In this document: positions 1 through 7,263 of the stretch, piece after piece | Layout: every line of letters starts with the position of its first letter | Position numbering within the stretch: the stretch's first letter is position 1 | Origin: DASTCC01 sp035711465 | GTDB taxonomy: Bacteria; Acidobacteriota; Vicinamibacteria; Vicinamibacterales; SCN-69-37 | Direction: 5' to 3' | DNA: 9,676 nt | Assembly: GCA_035711465.1 (NCBI GenBank) | Contig: DASTCC010000203.1 | Span: 1-9,676 of the forward strand | Position numbers and translations under genes: made by a program | The notes under the pieces: generated by a model | What the model was told of the DNA's origin: nothing | The model's input: only the letters and a program-made list of their open reading frames with translations | Databases searched by the model: none

Positions 1-1088
1 TGAAGGTGATCTATGAGGTGAGCGCGACGACCGCGGGCGCGCGCACCTTCCCGGACGCGATTCCCGCCGGCGCCACGGTGAGCGATGTCGCGGTCACTGA
101 CATGATGACGGGCGAGCCGCTGACGTTCGCGATCTCCCCCACCGCGATCACCGTCACGCTGGCGCGACCGGTGCCCGCGCGCGGCCAGGGCCGGATTCGC
201 ATCGCCAAGACGATCAACAACGCCGCGGCGTACAGAGTCAACGCCGGCGTCGGTGTTCTGTCCGTGCCGCTCGGCGCCGGCCGGCACACCCTCGTACTGC
301 CCTCCGGCTACGAGCTCGTCGGCTGCAACATCCCGGTGCGCGTGCTCGCGGAAGACGACGGCCGAACGAAGATCGATCTCATGAACGTCGCGCCGGGGAC
401 GACGACGATGGTGATGCAGATGCGGGCGGGCGCGCTGACGGGCGATGCCGCGAAGCCGAAGGCGCTCACGAACAATCGCAGCTGGGAGCCGCCGCCGGCG
501 CAGGGCGCGACCGAGCGCGCACGTCTTGCCGAGCGGGCGCGCCTCGACCGCGACATCGTCTATTTCCTGCAGGAGCCATCGACGAACGCGTTCAGTCTGT
601 ACCACGACTACACCGAGTCGCGGCCCGGCACCGACAAGTACATCAACGTCGTGCGCGGCGGCAGCCGGGTCTCGAATCCCGCCGCCTACATTCTCGATAC
701 CGGCGAAGTGCTGAGGCACGAGACGCTGAAGGGCTCGGAAATCACCGCGAAGCAGATCGACATCGGCCAGGCGGTGACGCCGGACACCGAGATCGTCGTG
801 CTCTACTTCCCCGCCGTGAAGCCCGGCCACTCGGTGCGCCTCCGCATTTCCGAGACCTACACCGCGCCGCAGAGCTACCGCCTCGACGGCGACGACCTCG
901 TCTTCGAGCGCAACCTCGGCCGCTCGCGCAACTCGGTGGTCCTGCCGCCCGGGTGGTATCTCACCGCGTCCTCGATTCCGGCGGTGGTGTCCGAGACGCC
1001 GGACAGGATGATCCGGCTGGATTTCGTGAACCATCGGCCGGACAGCCTCGAGGTATTCATCAAAGGACGGAAGCGGCCGGGACGTTGA
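1..1088 (+). CDS. Hypothetical protein with a tandemly duplicated domain (5' partial)
   Basis: I do not recognise this family and assign no function. The frame is open to the left edge (an AAG codon at 3-5 precedes a GTG at 6), so the true start and any signal peptide probably lie outside the window. At least 360 residues are visible, ending in TGA. Numbering from the GTG at 6, residues about 1-140 and 199-355 look like two copies of one beta-rich domain. GATVSDVAVTDMMTGEPL aligns with GSRVSNPAAYILDTGEVL, and AGRHTLVLPSGYELVGCNIP aligns with SRNSVVLPPGWYLTASSIP. The copies are joined by a Pro-rich then Arg/Glu/Ala-rich charged linker (about 141-190). There are no transmembrane segments and no obvious catalytic motif, and the beta-rich alternation suggests an extracytoplasmic sandwich protein. 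It lies 25 nt upstream of an exported creatininase-fold gene on the same strand, so co-transcription is likely. Coding is secure; function is unknown. Confidence 0.85.
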   Translation, partial: KVIYEVSATTAGARTFPDAIPAGATVSDVAVTDMMTGEPLTFAISPTAITVTLARPVPARGQGRIRIAKTINNAAAYRVNAGVGVLSVPLGAGRHTLVLPSGYELVGCNIPVRVLAEDDGRTKIDLMNVAPGTTTMVMQMRAGALTGDAAKPKALTNNRSWEPPPAQGATERARLAERARLDRDIVYFLQEPSTNAFSLYHDYTESRPGTDKYINVVRGGSRVSNPAAYILDTGEVLRHETLKGSEITAKQIDIGQAVTPDTEIVVLYFPAVKPGHSVRLRISETYTAPQSYRLDGDDLVFERNLGRSRNSVVLPPGWYLTASSIPAVVSETPDRMIRLDFVNHRPDSLEVFIKGRKRPGR

Positions 1089-1102
1089 GTAAGATGTGCA
1101 GC

Positions 1103-1107
1103 GGAGG
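1103..1107 (+). promoter_or_regulatory. Shine-Dalgarno GGAGG fixing the creatininase-like start
   Basis: GGAGG sits 6 nt upstream of the GTG at 1114. This favours that GTG over the in-frame GTG at 1096, which has no ribosome binding site and would put a charged, Cys-containing stretch ahead of the signal peptide. A TAAGAT hexamer at 1090-1095 could be a -10 element for the gene on its own, but it lies directly after the previous stop and has no convincing -35. Confidence 0.75.
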
Positions 1108-1113
1108 TGCGTC

Positions 1114-2025
1114 GTGAAGCGTTTGACGGGAGTCCTGCTGATCGGCTTGCTGGGCGGAGCGGTCGCGGTGGCCGCGCAGACGACCGGCGCGCGCGGACAG
1201 CGTCCGCCGATGACACCGGAACAGCAGGCCGAGGCCGCCAAGCGGCGCGAGGCCGAGATGAACGCGCCGCGACCGATCGACGCGCTCGACAGCGTGTGGA
1301 TGGAAGAGCTGACCTGGATGGAAGTCCGCGACGCCATCAAGGCCGGAAAGACGACCGCGCTGATTCTGACCGGCGGCGTCGAATCGAACGGGCCGCATCT
1401 CGCTACCGGCAAGCACAACTTCATCCTCAAGGTGATGGGCGAAGCGATCGCGCGCACGCTCGGCAACGCGCTGATCGCGCCGATCGTGACGCTCGAGCCG
1501 GGACGTCCCGAGGCCGAGCGCGTCGCGCCCGGCAGCGTCTTCCTCTCGGCCGCCACCTACCGCGCCGTCCTCACCGACATGGCCAGCAGCCTGCGCGGCA
1601 TGGGCTTCACGACCGTGATCCTGATGGGCGACAGCGGCGGCAATCAAGGCGCGATGAAGGAAGTGGCGGCGGCGCTCGACGAGAAATACAAGGCCGCCGG
1701 CACGCGGTTCCATTTCATTCCCGAGTACTACGACTACTCGTCGGTGCAGAGGCTGATCAAAGAGAGCGGGATTGCCGAGCAGATCGAGATCGGCGCGAGC
1801 CAGGGCTCGGATCGGATCCACGAGGAGTACGGCATCGACGCGATCATGGCGCTCTACGATCCGAAGACGATCCGCATCGACGAGCGCACGAAGGCCAATC
1901 GCGCGACCATCAACGGCGTCAGCCTGCTGCCGATGAGCAAGACCCTCGAGATGGGCCGGAAGATCGTCGAGCTGCGGACGAAGCTCACCGTCGACGCGAT
2001 CCGCAAAGCGACGGGCCAGCAGTAG
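1114..2025 (+). CDS. Exported creatininase-superfamily protein with atypical metal-site residues
   Basis: This 303-residue protein starts at the GTG with a well-spaced GGAGG. Residues 1-22 (Lys-Arg, then a hydrophobic core ending near AVAVAAQ) look like a Sec signal peptide, so it should act outside the cytoplasm. Known creatininase-superfamily members are metal-dependent amidohydrolases such as creatininase and MftE. Supporting features are TALILTGGVESNGPHL (residues 81-96) matching the family block with E-x-H-G-x-H-L, DSGGN (173-177) in place of the NGHGGN-type block, and a C-terminal IHEEYGIDAIMALYDP segment in place of the HAGexET block. By eye, Glu90 and His95 of the first block are kept. 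The usual ligand His is Asn92, the usual ligand Asp is His101, and the His of the second block is Ser. It is therefore either a divergent subfamily with another metal site or not a conventional amidohydrolase. Substrate is unknown. It is probably co-transcribed with the upstream duplicated-domain gene and faces the kinase gene tail to tail. Confidence 0.85.
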   Translation: MKRLTGVLLIGLLGGAVAVAAQTTGARGQRPPMTPEQQAEAAKRREAEMNAPRPIDALDSVWMEELTWMEVRDAIKAGKTTALILTGGVESNGPHLATGKHNFILKVMGEAIARTLGNALIAPIVTLEPGRPEAERVAPGSVFLSAATYRAVLTDMASSLRGMGFTTVILMGDSGGNQGAMKEVAAALDEKYKAAGTRFHFIPEYYDYSSVQRLIKESGIAEQIEIGASQGSDRIHEEYGIDAIMALYDPKTIRIDERTKANRATINGVSLLPMSKTLEMGRKIVELRTKLTVDAIRKATGQQ

Positions 2026-2044
2026 AGCGGGATGCGGTGGAACA

Positions 2045-4675
2045 CTAGCGCGTCTGGCGTGGCTTCTTTTCGAACTTCCACAGCGTCGACCGCGCGCCCA
2101 GACCCGTTCCCAGAGCCTTGCCGTCCGGCGTCCACGTGGCGTACTGAAAGTCGGTGAAGTAGTCGACCTTCAGCTTCTCGAGCCGGCCCGAAGTGAGATC
2201 GATCGTCCCGAGAAACCAATACCAGGAATCCGCCGATGCCACCGGCAGGATCAACCGGTTGTTCTGAATCGCGCCCGGTGTCAGCTGCAGTGGGATGAGC
2301 CGGAAGTCGCCATTCACATGGATTTCGCGCGTCGCCCCGCTCTGAATATCGCATCGCATCAGACGCGTGCGCTCGGTCTCGCCGATCTTGACGATGAGAT
2401 CGCCGGTCGCCGGATCGACGATGGCGGAATCGCCGGTGCAGATCGGGCGACTGACGTCGGCGTCCACAGCCTGCGCGTACACGTTCCCGCCCGCCGCGTA
2501 ATAGAGCGTCCGGCTGTCGGCCGCTGCCGTGAGGCTCGTCACCTCCGCCGGCGGTTTGAAGCGCCGGATGATGCGGCCGCTGTCGCCAGCGACGATCGCG
2601 ATGTCCCGCGGCGCTGCGCCAATCATCAGCGCGACGCGCCCATCGGCCATGGCAACCATCGGCGGGCGGGTGCCCTCGTCACTCTGGACGAGCGGATACG
2701 GCTCGCGGCCCGGCGCCGACACCAGCACGTGGGCGCCAGCGCCAGTCACCGCCGGCACGAGCACGCGGCCGTCAGGCAGCGACTGCGCGCCGCCACGGGT
2801 GAAGGTCTGACTGCCGGCCACGCGCGCCGCCGAGCCATCGCGGACGTCGGCCCGCACGATCTCGCCATTCCGTTCCTGCAGACTGACGTACACCTCACCC
2901 TGCCGTCCGACATCCAGCGACGGCATTTCCAGCAGCGTCAGCACCGTCTCCGGTGTCGTGTGCTCGCCCGGCCAGACTCGATTCACCTGGAACGCGTTGC
3001 CCTCCTGCGTCACCACGAGAACCGTGCCGTTGCTGCGATCCCCGGCCACTGGCCCGACGATGTCGCCGACCTGGCGGCCGATCGGCTGAAGCTGGCTCGT
3101 GCTGAGGTCGTAGAGAAACAGCGAATCGGCTGCCGCGCTCTCGGAAGCACGACCAACGATGGCGACGCGGGAGGCATCGATCGCGCGCGCAGACGGAAGC
3201 CTGCCCGACAGATGGGTGCTGGTGACGGGAAGCGCCTCGGTCTTGCCAGTCGCCGGCCAGAACCGGTGCAGCTGATACACGCGCCGCGCGTTGATCCGCA
3301 CGAACAGCAGACTGCCGTCTGCGAGCGTTTCGGGGGCGTGGCCGTTTTCGATGACCAGCCGCTCGTCGCCGCCGAGCGCCGGCACGGCAAAGATGCCGAT
3401 CGGCACGTCGTTCTGTCGGTCGTAATAGATCGTCGACCCGTCGGCCGACCAGGTCACGCTATCAGCCAGACCACGCGTCCGATCTTTCGTGACCACCGTC
3501 CATGCGGCCGCACCTGGCTTCATCACGGCCACCTGGGTCTGGCCGTCGACCATCGCGATGAAGGCGACGAGGTGGCCGTCGGGGGAGACGCGCGGAGACA
3601 TGCCAATCGCCGGCCCCCCCAGCCGCGCGGCGGTCCATTCCGTCGGCAACGTCCTGCGCGATGCGCTCCAGGCGATTCCGGCGACTGCGCCGATCGCCAA
3701 CGCGGCAACCACGGCCAATGCGGTCACGCCCAACCGCGTGTTGGCGCGCGCGGGCGTCACCGCTGCCGGAGCCGTCGCGTCGCTCATGTCGTCACCCGGT
3801 GCGTCAAGATCCAGCCGAGCGTCGGCGACGTCGTGGAGGCGAAGCCTGGGATCCTTCTGCAGGCACTTCTTGAGCACCGCACGCACCGCGCGGGGCGTAG
3901 CGGGCGGCAGCGCGCTCCAGTCGGGATCCTTGGAGACGACGGCCGAAAGGATGTCGGTGATGTTGTCGCCGTGAAACGGCGGCCTGCCGGTCAGCATTTC
4001 GAACAGCACGCAGCCGAACGCCCAGATGTCCGCGCGCTTGTCCACGGGCCGGCCGCGCGCCTGTTCCGGCGCCATGTAGGCCGCGGTTCCCAGAATCACG
4101 CCCAACGCCGTCGCCGGCGACGTCATCGTCGGCGAATTCGCGAGATCGCCAGCGCCGCTGCCGGCGTCGGCGTCGCGGCCGACGGTGCGATCCATCGCCT
4201 TCGCCAGGCCGAAATCCAGGACTTTCACGACGCCGTCGGCGGTGACCTTGATGTTGGCCGGCTTCAGATCGCGATGGACGATCGAGCGCGCGTGTGCCGC
4301 TTCGAGCGCGAGCGCGATTTGGCGCACGATCGCCAGGGCCCCGATGACGGGGACAGGACCGCGCGCGAGCGTGGCCGCGAGATCCTGGCCGGTCACGTAC
4401 TCCATGACGATCGCCGGCCCGGCGCCTGCCGACGGCGATTCGGTTCCGTAGATCTGCGCGATGTTCGGGTGATTGAGGGCGGCGAGCGCCTGCGCTTCGC
4501 GCTCGAACCGGGCCACCCGGTCGGCATCGCCGGCCAGATGATCGGGTAGCACCTTGATCGCGACGTCGCGACCAAGCTTGGTATCGCGGGCGCGGTAGAC
4601 CTGGCCCATTCCGCCTTCGCCCAGGCTGGCGACGATCTCGTAGGCGCCCAGGCGCGTGCCAGGTGTCAGCGACAT
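2045..4675 (-). CDS. Transmembrane Ser/Thr protein kinase with C-terminal propeller sensor
   Basis: This is a complete 876-residue Hanks-type (PknB-like) kinase that phosphorylates Ser/Thr on cytoplasmic partners. The start at MSLTPGTRLGAYEI is chosen because the kinase domain begins there; the open frame reaches 4729 but that extension looks non-coding. Visible motifs are glycine loop GEGGMG (19-24), VAIK lysine 41, HRDLKPAN with catalytic Asp136, DFG Asp154, a Ser/Thr-rich activation loop (NSPTMTSPATALGVILGT) and APEQ (202-205). All catalytic residues are present, and it is an RD kinase. The kinase domain ends near DARLDLDA (about 285-291). A single membrane helix follows (about 316-337), then about 530 residues with SPDG/SADG/TPDG turns (for example 364-367, 410-413, 849-852), read as a PD40/TolB-like beta-propeller on the outer side. 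The ligand is unknown. There is no Shine-Dalgarno; a TAGAAT hexamer lies 13 nt before the ATG. A partial relative lies at 7802-9676. Confidence 0.95.
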   Translation of the reverse strand: MSLTPGTRLGAYEIVASLGEGGMGQVYRARDTKLGRDVAIKVLPDHLAGDADRVARFEREAQALAALNHPNIAQIYGTESPSAGAGPAIVMEYVTGQDLAATLARGPVPVIGALAIVRQIALALEAAHARSIVHRDLKPANIKVTADGVVKVLDFGLAKAMDRTVGRDADAGSGAGDLANSPTMTSPATALGVILGTAAYMAPEQARGRPVDKRADIWAFGCVLFEMLTGRPPFHGDNITDILSAVVSKDPDWSALPPATPRAVRAVLKKCLQKDPRLRLHDVADARLDLDAPGDDMSDATAPAAVTPARANTRLGVTALAVVAALAIGAVAGIAWSASRRTLPTEWTAARLGGPAIGMSPRVSPDGHLVAFIAMVDGQTQVAVMKPGAAAWTVVTKDRTRGLADSVTWSADGSTIYYDRQNDVPIGIFAVPALGGDERLVIENGHAPETLADGSLLFVRINARRVYQLHRFWPATGKTEALPVTSTHLSGRLPSARAIDASRVAIVGRASESAAADSLFLYDLSTSQLQPIGRQVGDIVGPVAGDRSNGTVLVVTQEGNAFQVNRVWPGEHTTPETVLTLLEMPSLDVGRQGEVYVSLQERNGEIVRADVRDGSAARVAGSQTFTRGGAQSLPDGRVLVPAVTGAGAHVLVSAPGREPYPLVQSDEGTRPPMVAMADGRVALMIGAAPRDIAIVAGDSGRIIRRFKPPAEVTSLTAAADSRTLYYAAGGNVYAQAVDADVSRPICTGDSAIVDPATGDLIVKIGETERTRLMRCDIQSGATREIHVNGDFRLIPLQLTPGAIQNNRLILPVASADSWYWFLGTIDLTSGRLEKLKVDYFTDFQYATWTPDGKALGTGLGARSTLWKFEKKPRQTR

Positions 4676-4678
4676 GGA

Positions 4679-4697
4679 GGGTAGGCGGATTCTACCC
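4679..4697 (-). promoter_or_regulatory. Putative -10 and overlapping dyad upstream of the kinase
   Basis: Read on the minus strand, TAGAAT (4689-4694, 5 of 6 matches to TATAAT) ends 13 nt before the kinase ATG. A perfect inverted repeat GGGTAG-N7-CTACCC (4679-4697) overlaps it and reaches to within 3 nt of the ATG. The arrangement would suit an operator that blocks RNA polymerase. I see no convincing -35. The rest of the 122-nt gap up to the AI-2E stop has short GC-rich repeats (for example CGCGG/CCGCG at 4718-4733) and no gene. Confidence 0.4.
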
Positions 4698-4776
4698 GCT
4701 CGAGCGTCCAGGCGCTTCGCGGATATCACCGCGCCATGGCGAAAGATACGCCTGCTCGGTGTACGATGCCTCCGCG

Positions 4777-4799
4777 GAACCCCGGGAGCGCCTGGGTTC
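4777..4799 (-). terminator. Hairpin starting at the stop codon of the AI-2E gene
   Basis: On the minus strand GAACCC and GGGTTC pair perfectly (6 bp). A one-base mismatch and two more GC pairs follow, closing on a 5-nt loop. The stem begins inside the TGA stop codon of the permease gene. There is no T tract after it, so it is at best an atypical terminator or an mRNA-end stabiliser. Confidence 0.3.
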
Positions 4800-5871
4800 A
4801 GGACTGGGCTGGCTCGTCAGGACGATAGTCCGCAACCCATTCCCTGGCCAGCGTGTAGGTGGCCGCGAGAATCACCGGGCCGACGAATAAGCCGAGCACG
4901 CCGAAGCTGATCAGACCGCCGATGACGCCGCCGATGATCAGCAGCATCGGCAGCTGCACGCCTCGACGGATCAGGATCGGGCGGAGCACGTTGTCCAGTG
5001 CGGCGATCGGCAGCGACCAGATGAGCAGCCCCGTCCCCCAGGCGGCGTTGCCGCTCCAGTAGAGCCAGATGATCGAGGGCACGAGAACAGGCGTCGGTCC
5101 GAGCTGCGCGATGCCCAGCACGAACATGACCGCCATCAGGATTCCCGCGTGCGGCACGCCGCTCATCCACAAGCCCGCGCCGGCCAGCAGCGACTGCACG
5201 AACGCGGTGACGATGACGCCGAGGGCGACGCTGCGGATCGCCTGGCCGGCAAGGACGATCGTGCGCTCGCCGCGCTCGTCGCCGATGCGACGTCCGAATG
5301 CCAGCGCGCCTCTGGCCGCGGTCTCGCCCTGCGAATAGAAGATCGCCGTCAGGATCAGAATCAGCAGGAACTGCACGAACATCCGGCCGATGCCACCGGT
5401 GGCGGAGAAGACCCAGGCGGCGGCGCTGCCCGCGTACGGCATCGCGAACTCGGCCAGCGCGTCAGGACCGCCCGCGGCGATCTCCTGCCATCTGCGGCTG
5501 ACGCGCTCGCCGACCACCGGCACCGTCGCGATCCACGGCGGCGGATCACCGAGGCCCCGCACCACGAAGTCCTGCACGAGCGCGGGACTCTCGCCGGCCG
5601 CCCTCAAGAGTGTGCTGACCGCCACGGCCAGGGGCGCCACGAATGCCGTCAGGATCAGCAGCGTCATGACGATCACCGCGACACTGCGCCGGCCGCCGGT
5701 CTTCTGCTGCACGAACATCAGCAGCGGCCAGGTGGCGACGGCAATGGTGACGGCCCAGATCAACGCGCCGAGAAACGGCAGCAACGTCAGGAAGCTGCCG
5801 ACGATGAGGAGGCCGATCACGAGGACGATCAGGACGATCCGCGTGATGTCGCTGGACGGTAAAGCGTTCAT
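4798..5871 (-). CDS. AI-2E family (YdiK-type) membrane permease
   Basis: This 357-residue integral inner-membrane protein belongs to the AI-2E/PerM superfamily. The start is set at MNALPSSDITRIVL; the open frame continues 113 codons upstream, but that stretch overlaps the regulator gene in another frame and is Arg/Ser-rich. Hydrophobic segments, roughly at 10-30, 32-53, 62-88, 150-178, 213-235, 240-258, 262-282 and 307-342, fit the family's about eight helices. A soluble stretch (about 90-148) follows the third, as usual. The signature near the C-terminus is clear: ALDNVLRPILI (Asp293), then GGVIGGLISFGVLGLFVGP. Members have been linked to efflux or ion exchange, and the name does not prove autoinducer-2 export, so the substrate is undefined here. 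It lies between the regulator (82 nt upstream) and the kinase (122 nt downstream). There is no Shine-Dalgarno; TATATT lies 12 nt before the ATG. Confidence 0.93.
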   Translation of the reverse strand: MNALPSSDITRIVLIVLVIGLLIVGSFLTLLPFLGALIWAVTIAVATWPLLMFVQQKTGGRRSVAVIVMTLLILTAFVAPLAVAVSTLLRAAGESPALVQDFVVRGLGDPPPWIATVPVVGERVSRRWQEIAAGGPDALAEFAMPYAGSAAAWVFSATGGIGRMFVQFLLILILTAIFYSQGETAARGALAFGRRIGDERGERTIVLAGQAIRSVALGVIVTAFVQSLLAGAGLWMSGVPHAGILMAVMFVLGIAQLGPTPVLVPSIIWLYWSGNAAWGTGLLIWSLPIAALDNVLRPILIRRGVQLPMLLIIGGVIGGLISFGVLGLFVGPVILAATYTLAREWVADYRPDEPAQS

Positions 5872-5883
5872 GCGTGCGAAGGA

Positions 5884-5889
5884 AATATA
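5884..5889 (-). promoter_or_regulatory. Putative -10 element (TATATT) of the AI-2E gene
   Basis: TATATT on the minus strand matches TATAAT at 5 of 6 positions and ends 12 nt before the ATG at 5871, in otherwise GC-rich DNA. Transcription would start about 5 nt before the ATG, leaving no room for a Shine-Dalgarno, and none is seen. No clear -35 was found at 16-18 nt spacing. The remainder of the gap (5890-5953) contains only short GC-rich inverted repeats. Confidence 0.4.
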
Positions 5890-5953
5890 CGCCGTTGTGC
5901 CGGACGTGGGCTGGGCACCGGCCGCGGTACGGCGACCCCGGCTTCGCGACAAC

Positions 5954-7258
5954 TCACCGCGCCAACCCGACGTGCGCGAGGCAGCGCCCGAAACCCGGAT
6001 GCGCCCGCAGCGAATCCCACTGCGGAGCAACGGCAAGATCGACGAGGCAGGGATCGCGGCCTTCAATGGCGCGCTCGAGGTGAGCCATGGCTTCGTCAAG
6101 GTTGCCGAGCTCGCCGTGGACGAGTGCGAGCTGGGCCTCGGGAAACCCCGGGCCGGCAGCGGCCTGTTCCAGAGACATCCGGAGGACGCCGGCGCGGCCT
6201 TCGGCCGCATATCGCTCGCGCAGCGGATCGAGCGCTTCAGCGGAAACGCCGAACGTCGCGGCGTGCGCCAGGTTTTCGGTCATGTGCCGGTCGAAGTCGC
6301 CCATCGCCCAGTAGGCGCCGGCGAGGAATTCGCGCGCGAGCAGATGCGAGGCGTCGAGCTCCAGCGTCTTGCGGGCCCATCGAATCGTGTCGTCGAAGCG
6401 TCGCTGATGCCAGTACGACAACGCGATCGCCAGATGCACCGCCGGCGAAAACGGATCGTCTTCGAGCGCGCGCAGCTTCATCGCGAGGCCATCGTCTGTT
6501 TGCCCGATCGCGTCGAGCAGCCGGCCGTAGAGGAGGCGCGCCTGCGTGTGATGGGGACTGAGCTCGAGGGCGCGTTGGAAGCTTCGCTCGGCGCCGCTCC
6601 AATCCCATTCGGACAGCATGAGCACCGCGCCGAGCGCGACTCGCGCATCCACCGACTCGTCGTCGAGCCCGAGCGCACGGAGGGCTGACGCTTTCGCCTC
6701 CGCAAACCCGGCCGCTGGCTGAACCTGCCGCAGTTCGACGCGCGCACACTGAACGAGCGCGAGCACCGCATGCGCCGGCGCGTAGGCAGCGTCGAGCGCG
6801 ATGGCCGATTCGAGCAGGCGCCGGGCTTCGGGCAGGTTCGAGAACTTCGAGGACAACAACAGGCGGCGCCCTTGGCCGACGAGTTCGTAGACGTCAGCGC
6901 GCCGGGCGCGATCGGTGTCTGCCCCCGTACCAACGCTCGTGCGACTCCCGTCCGACCCCAGGAAACGGTAGCCGCTCTTTGACACCGTCTGGATGTAACG
7001 AGGCGCGCGGGGATCGTCGGCGAGCGCCTTGCGGAGCGCCGAGATGTGAACCGCCAGGATGCCCTCCTCGACGAACGCATCGGGCCAGATGGCGTCGAGC
7101 AGATCCTGCTTGGACACGAGATGGCCCGCGTGACGGGTGAGATACGCGAGCACGTCGTGCGCCTTCGGCGCGAGGGCCACGTCGCGGCCGGCGCACGTCA
7201 CCCGACGTTCGGCGACGTCGATGGTCAGTTCGCCAAATCGAAGGCGCTCCTGCGGCAT
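5954..7258 (-). CDS. Winged-helix (OmpR/CadC-type) regulator with TPR domain
   Basis: This 434-residue protein is a putative DNA-binding transcription regulator. Residues about 5-100 form the Trans_reg_C winged helix: RFGELTIDVAERRV, LAPKAHDVLAYL, LVSKQDLLDAIWPDAFVEEG, the recognition-helix region LAVHISALRKALADD and the wing YIQTVSKSGYRFLG. A Gly/Thr/Asp linker (101-120) follows. Then come helical TPR-like units (about 121-400, such as EARRLLESAIALDAAYAPAH and GAERSFQRALELSPHH) and an end motif DPCLVDLAVAPQWDSLRAHP. Unlike CadC there is no transmembrane helix, and unlike response regulators there is no receiver domain, so input probably comes through the TPR surface by protein or ligand contact. 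It is divergent from the NTF2-like gene (87-nt gap) and upstream of the AI-2E gene. There is no Shine-Dalgarno; TAAGAT lies 15 nt before the ATG, overlapping a 13-bp palindrome. Targets are unknown. Confidence 0.93.
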   Translation of the reverse strand: MPQERLRFGELTIDVAERRVTCAGRDVALAPKAHDVLAYLTRHAGHLVSKQDLLDAIWPDAFVEEGILAVHISALRKALADDPRAPRYIQTVSKSGYRFLGSDGSRTSVGTGADTDRARRADVYELVGQGRRLLLSSKFSNLPEARRLLESAIALDAAYAPAHAVLALVQCARVELRQVQPAAGFAEAKASALRALGLDDESVDARVALGAVLMLSEWDWSGAERSFQRALELSPHHTQARLLYGRLLDAIGQTDDGLAMKLRALEDDPFSPAVHLAIALSYWHQRRFDDTIRWARKTLELDASHLLAREFLAGAYWAMGDFDRHMTENLAHAATFGVSAEALDPLRERYAAEGRAGVLRMSLEQAAAGPGFPEAQLALVHGELGNLDEAMAHLERAIEGRDPCLVDLAVAPQWDSLRAHPGFGRCLAHVGLAR

Positions 7259-7263
7259 TGGCG

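Noticed and set aside
1060..1821. Minus-strand open frame opposite the creatininase-like gene
   Set aside because: The plus strand has a signal peptide, a Shine-Dalgarno and family motifs; the reverse frame has none.
1114..2025. Creatininase-like gene as mycofactocin MftE
   Set aside because: No mycofactocin precursor or radical SAM gene is nearby, the protein has a signal peptide, and its metal-site blocks differ.
2026..2044. Terminator between the convergent creatininase-like and kinase genes
   Set aside because: The gap is only 19 nt, and beyond the trivial TAG/CTA pairing of the two stops there is no stem and no T tract.
2318..4549. Long plus-strand open frame (743 codons) antisense to the kinase
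   Set aside because: It lies opposite a fully recognisable kinase, its product is dominated by Arg, Asp, His and Ala with no domain, and such frames arise from GC-rich third positions.
4798..5871. AI-2 quorum-sensing exporter system
   Set aside because: Membership of the AI-2E family does not show AI-2 transport, and no luxS or lsr-type gene is in the window.
5872..6210. N-terminal extension of the AI-2E protein
   Set aside because: The extra 113 codons overlap the regulator's end in another frame and are Ser/Arg-rich; family members start just before the first membrane helix.
5390..6688. Plus-strand open frame of 432 codons across the AI-2E and regulator genes
   Set aside because: It spans two recognisable minus-strand genes, shows no motif and has the composition of a shadow frame.
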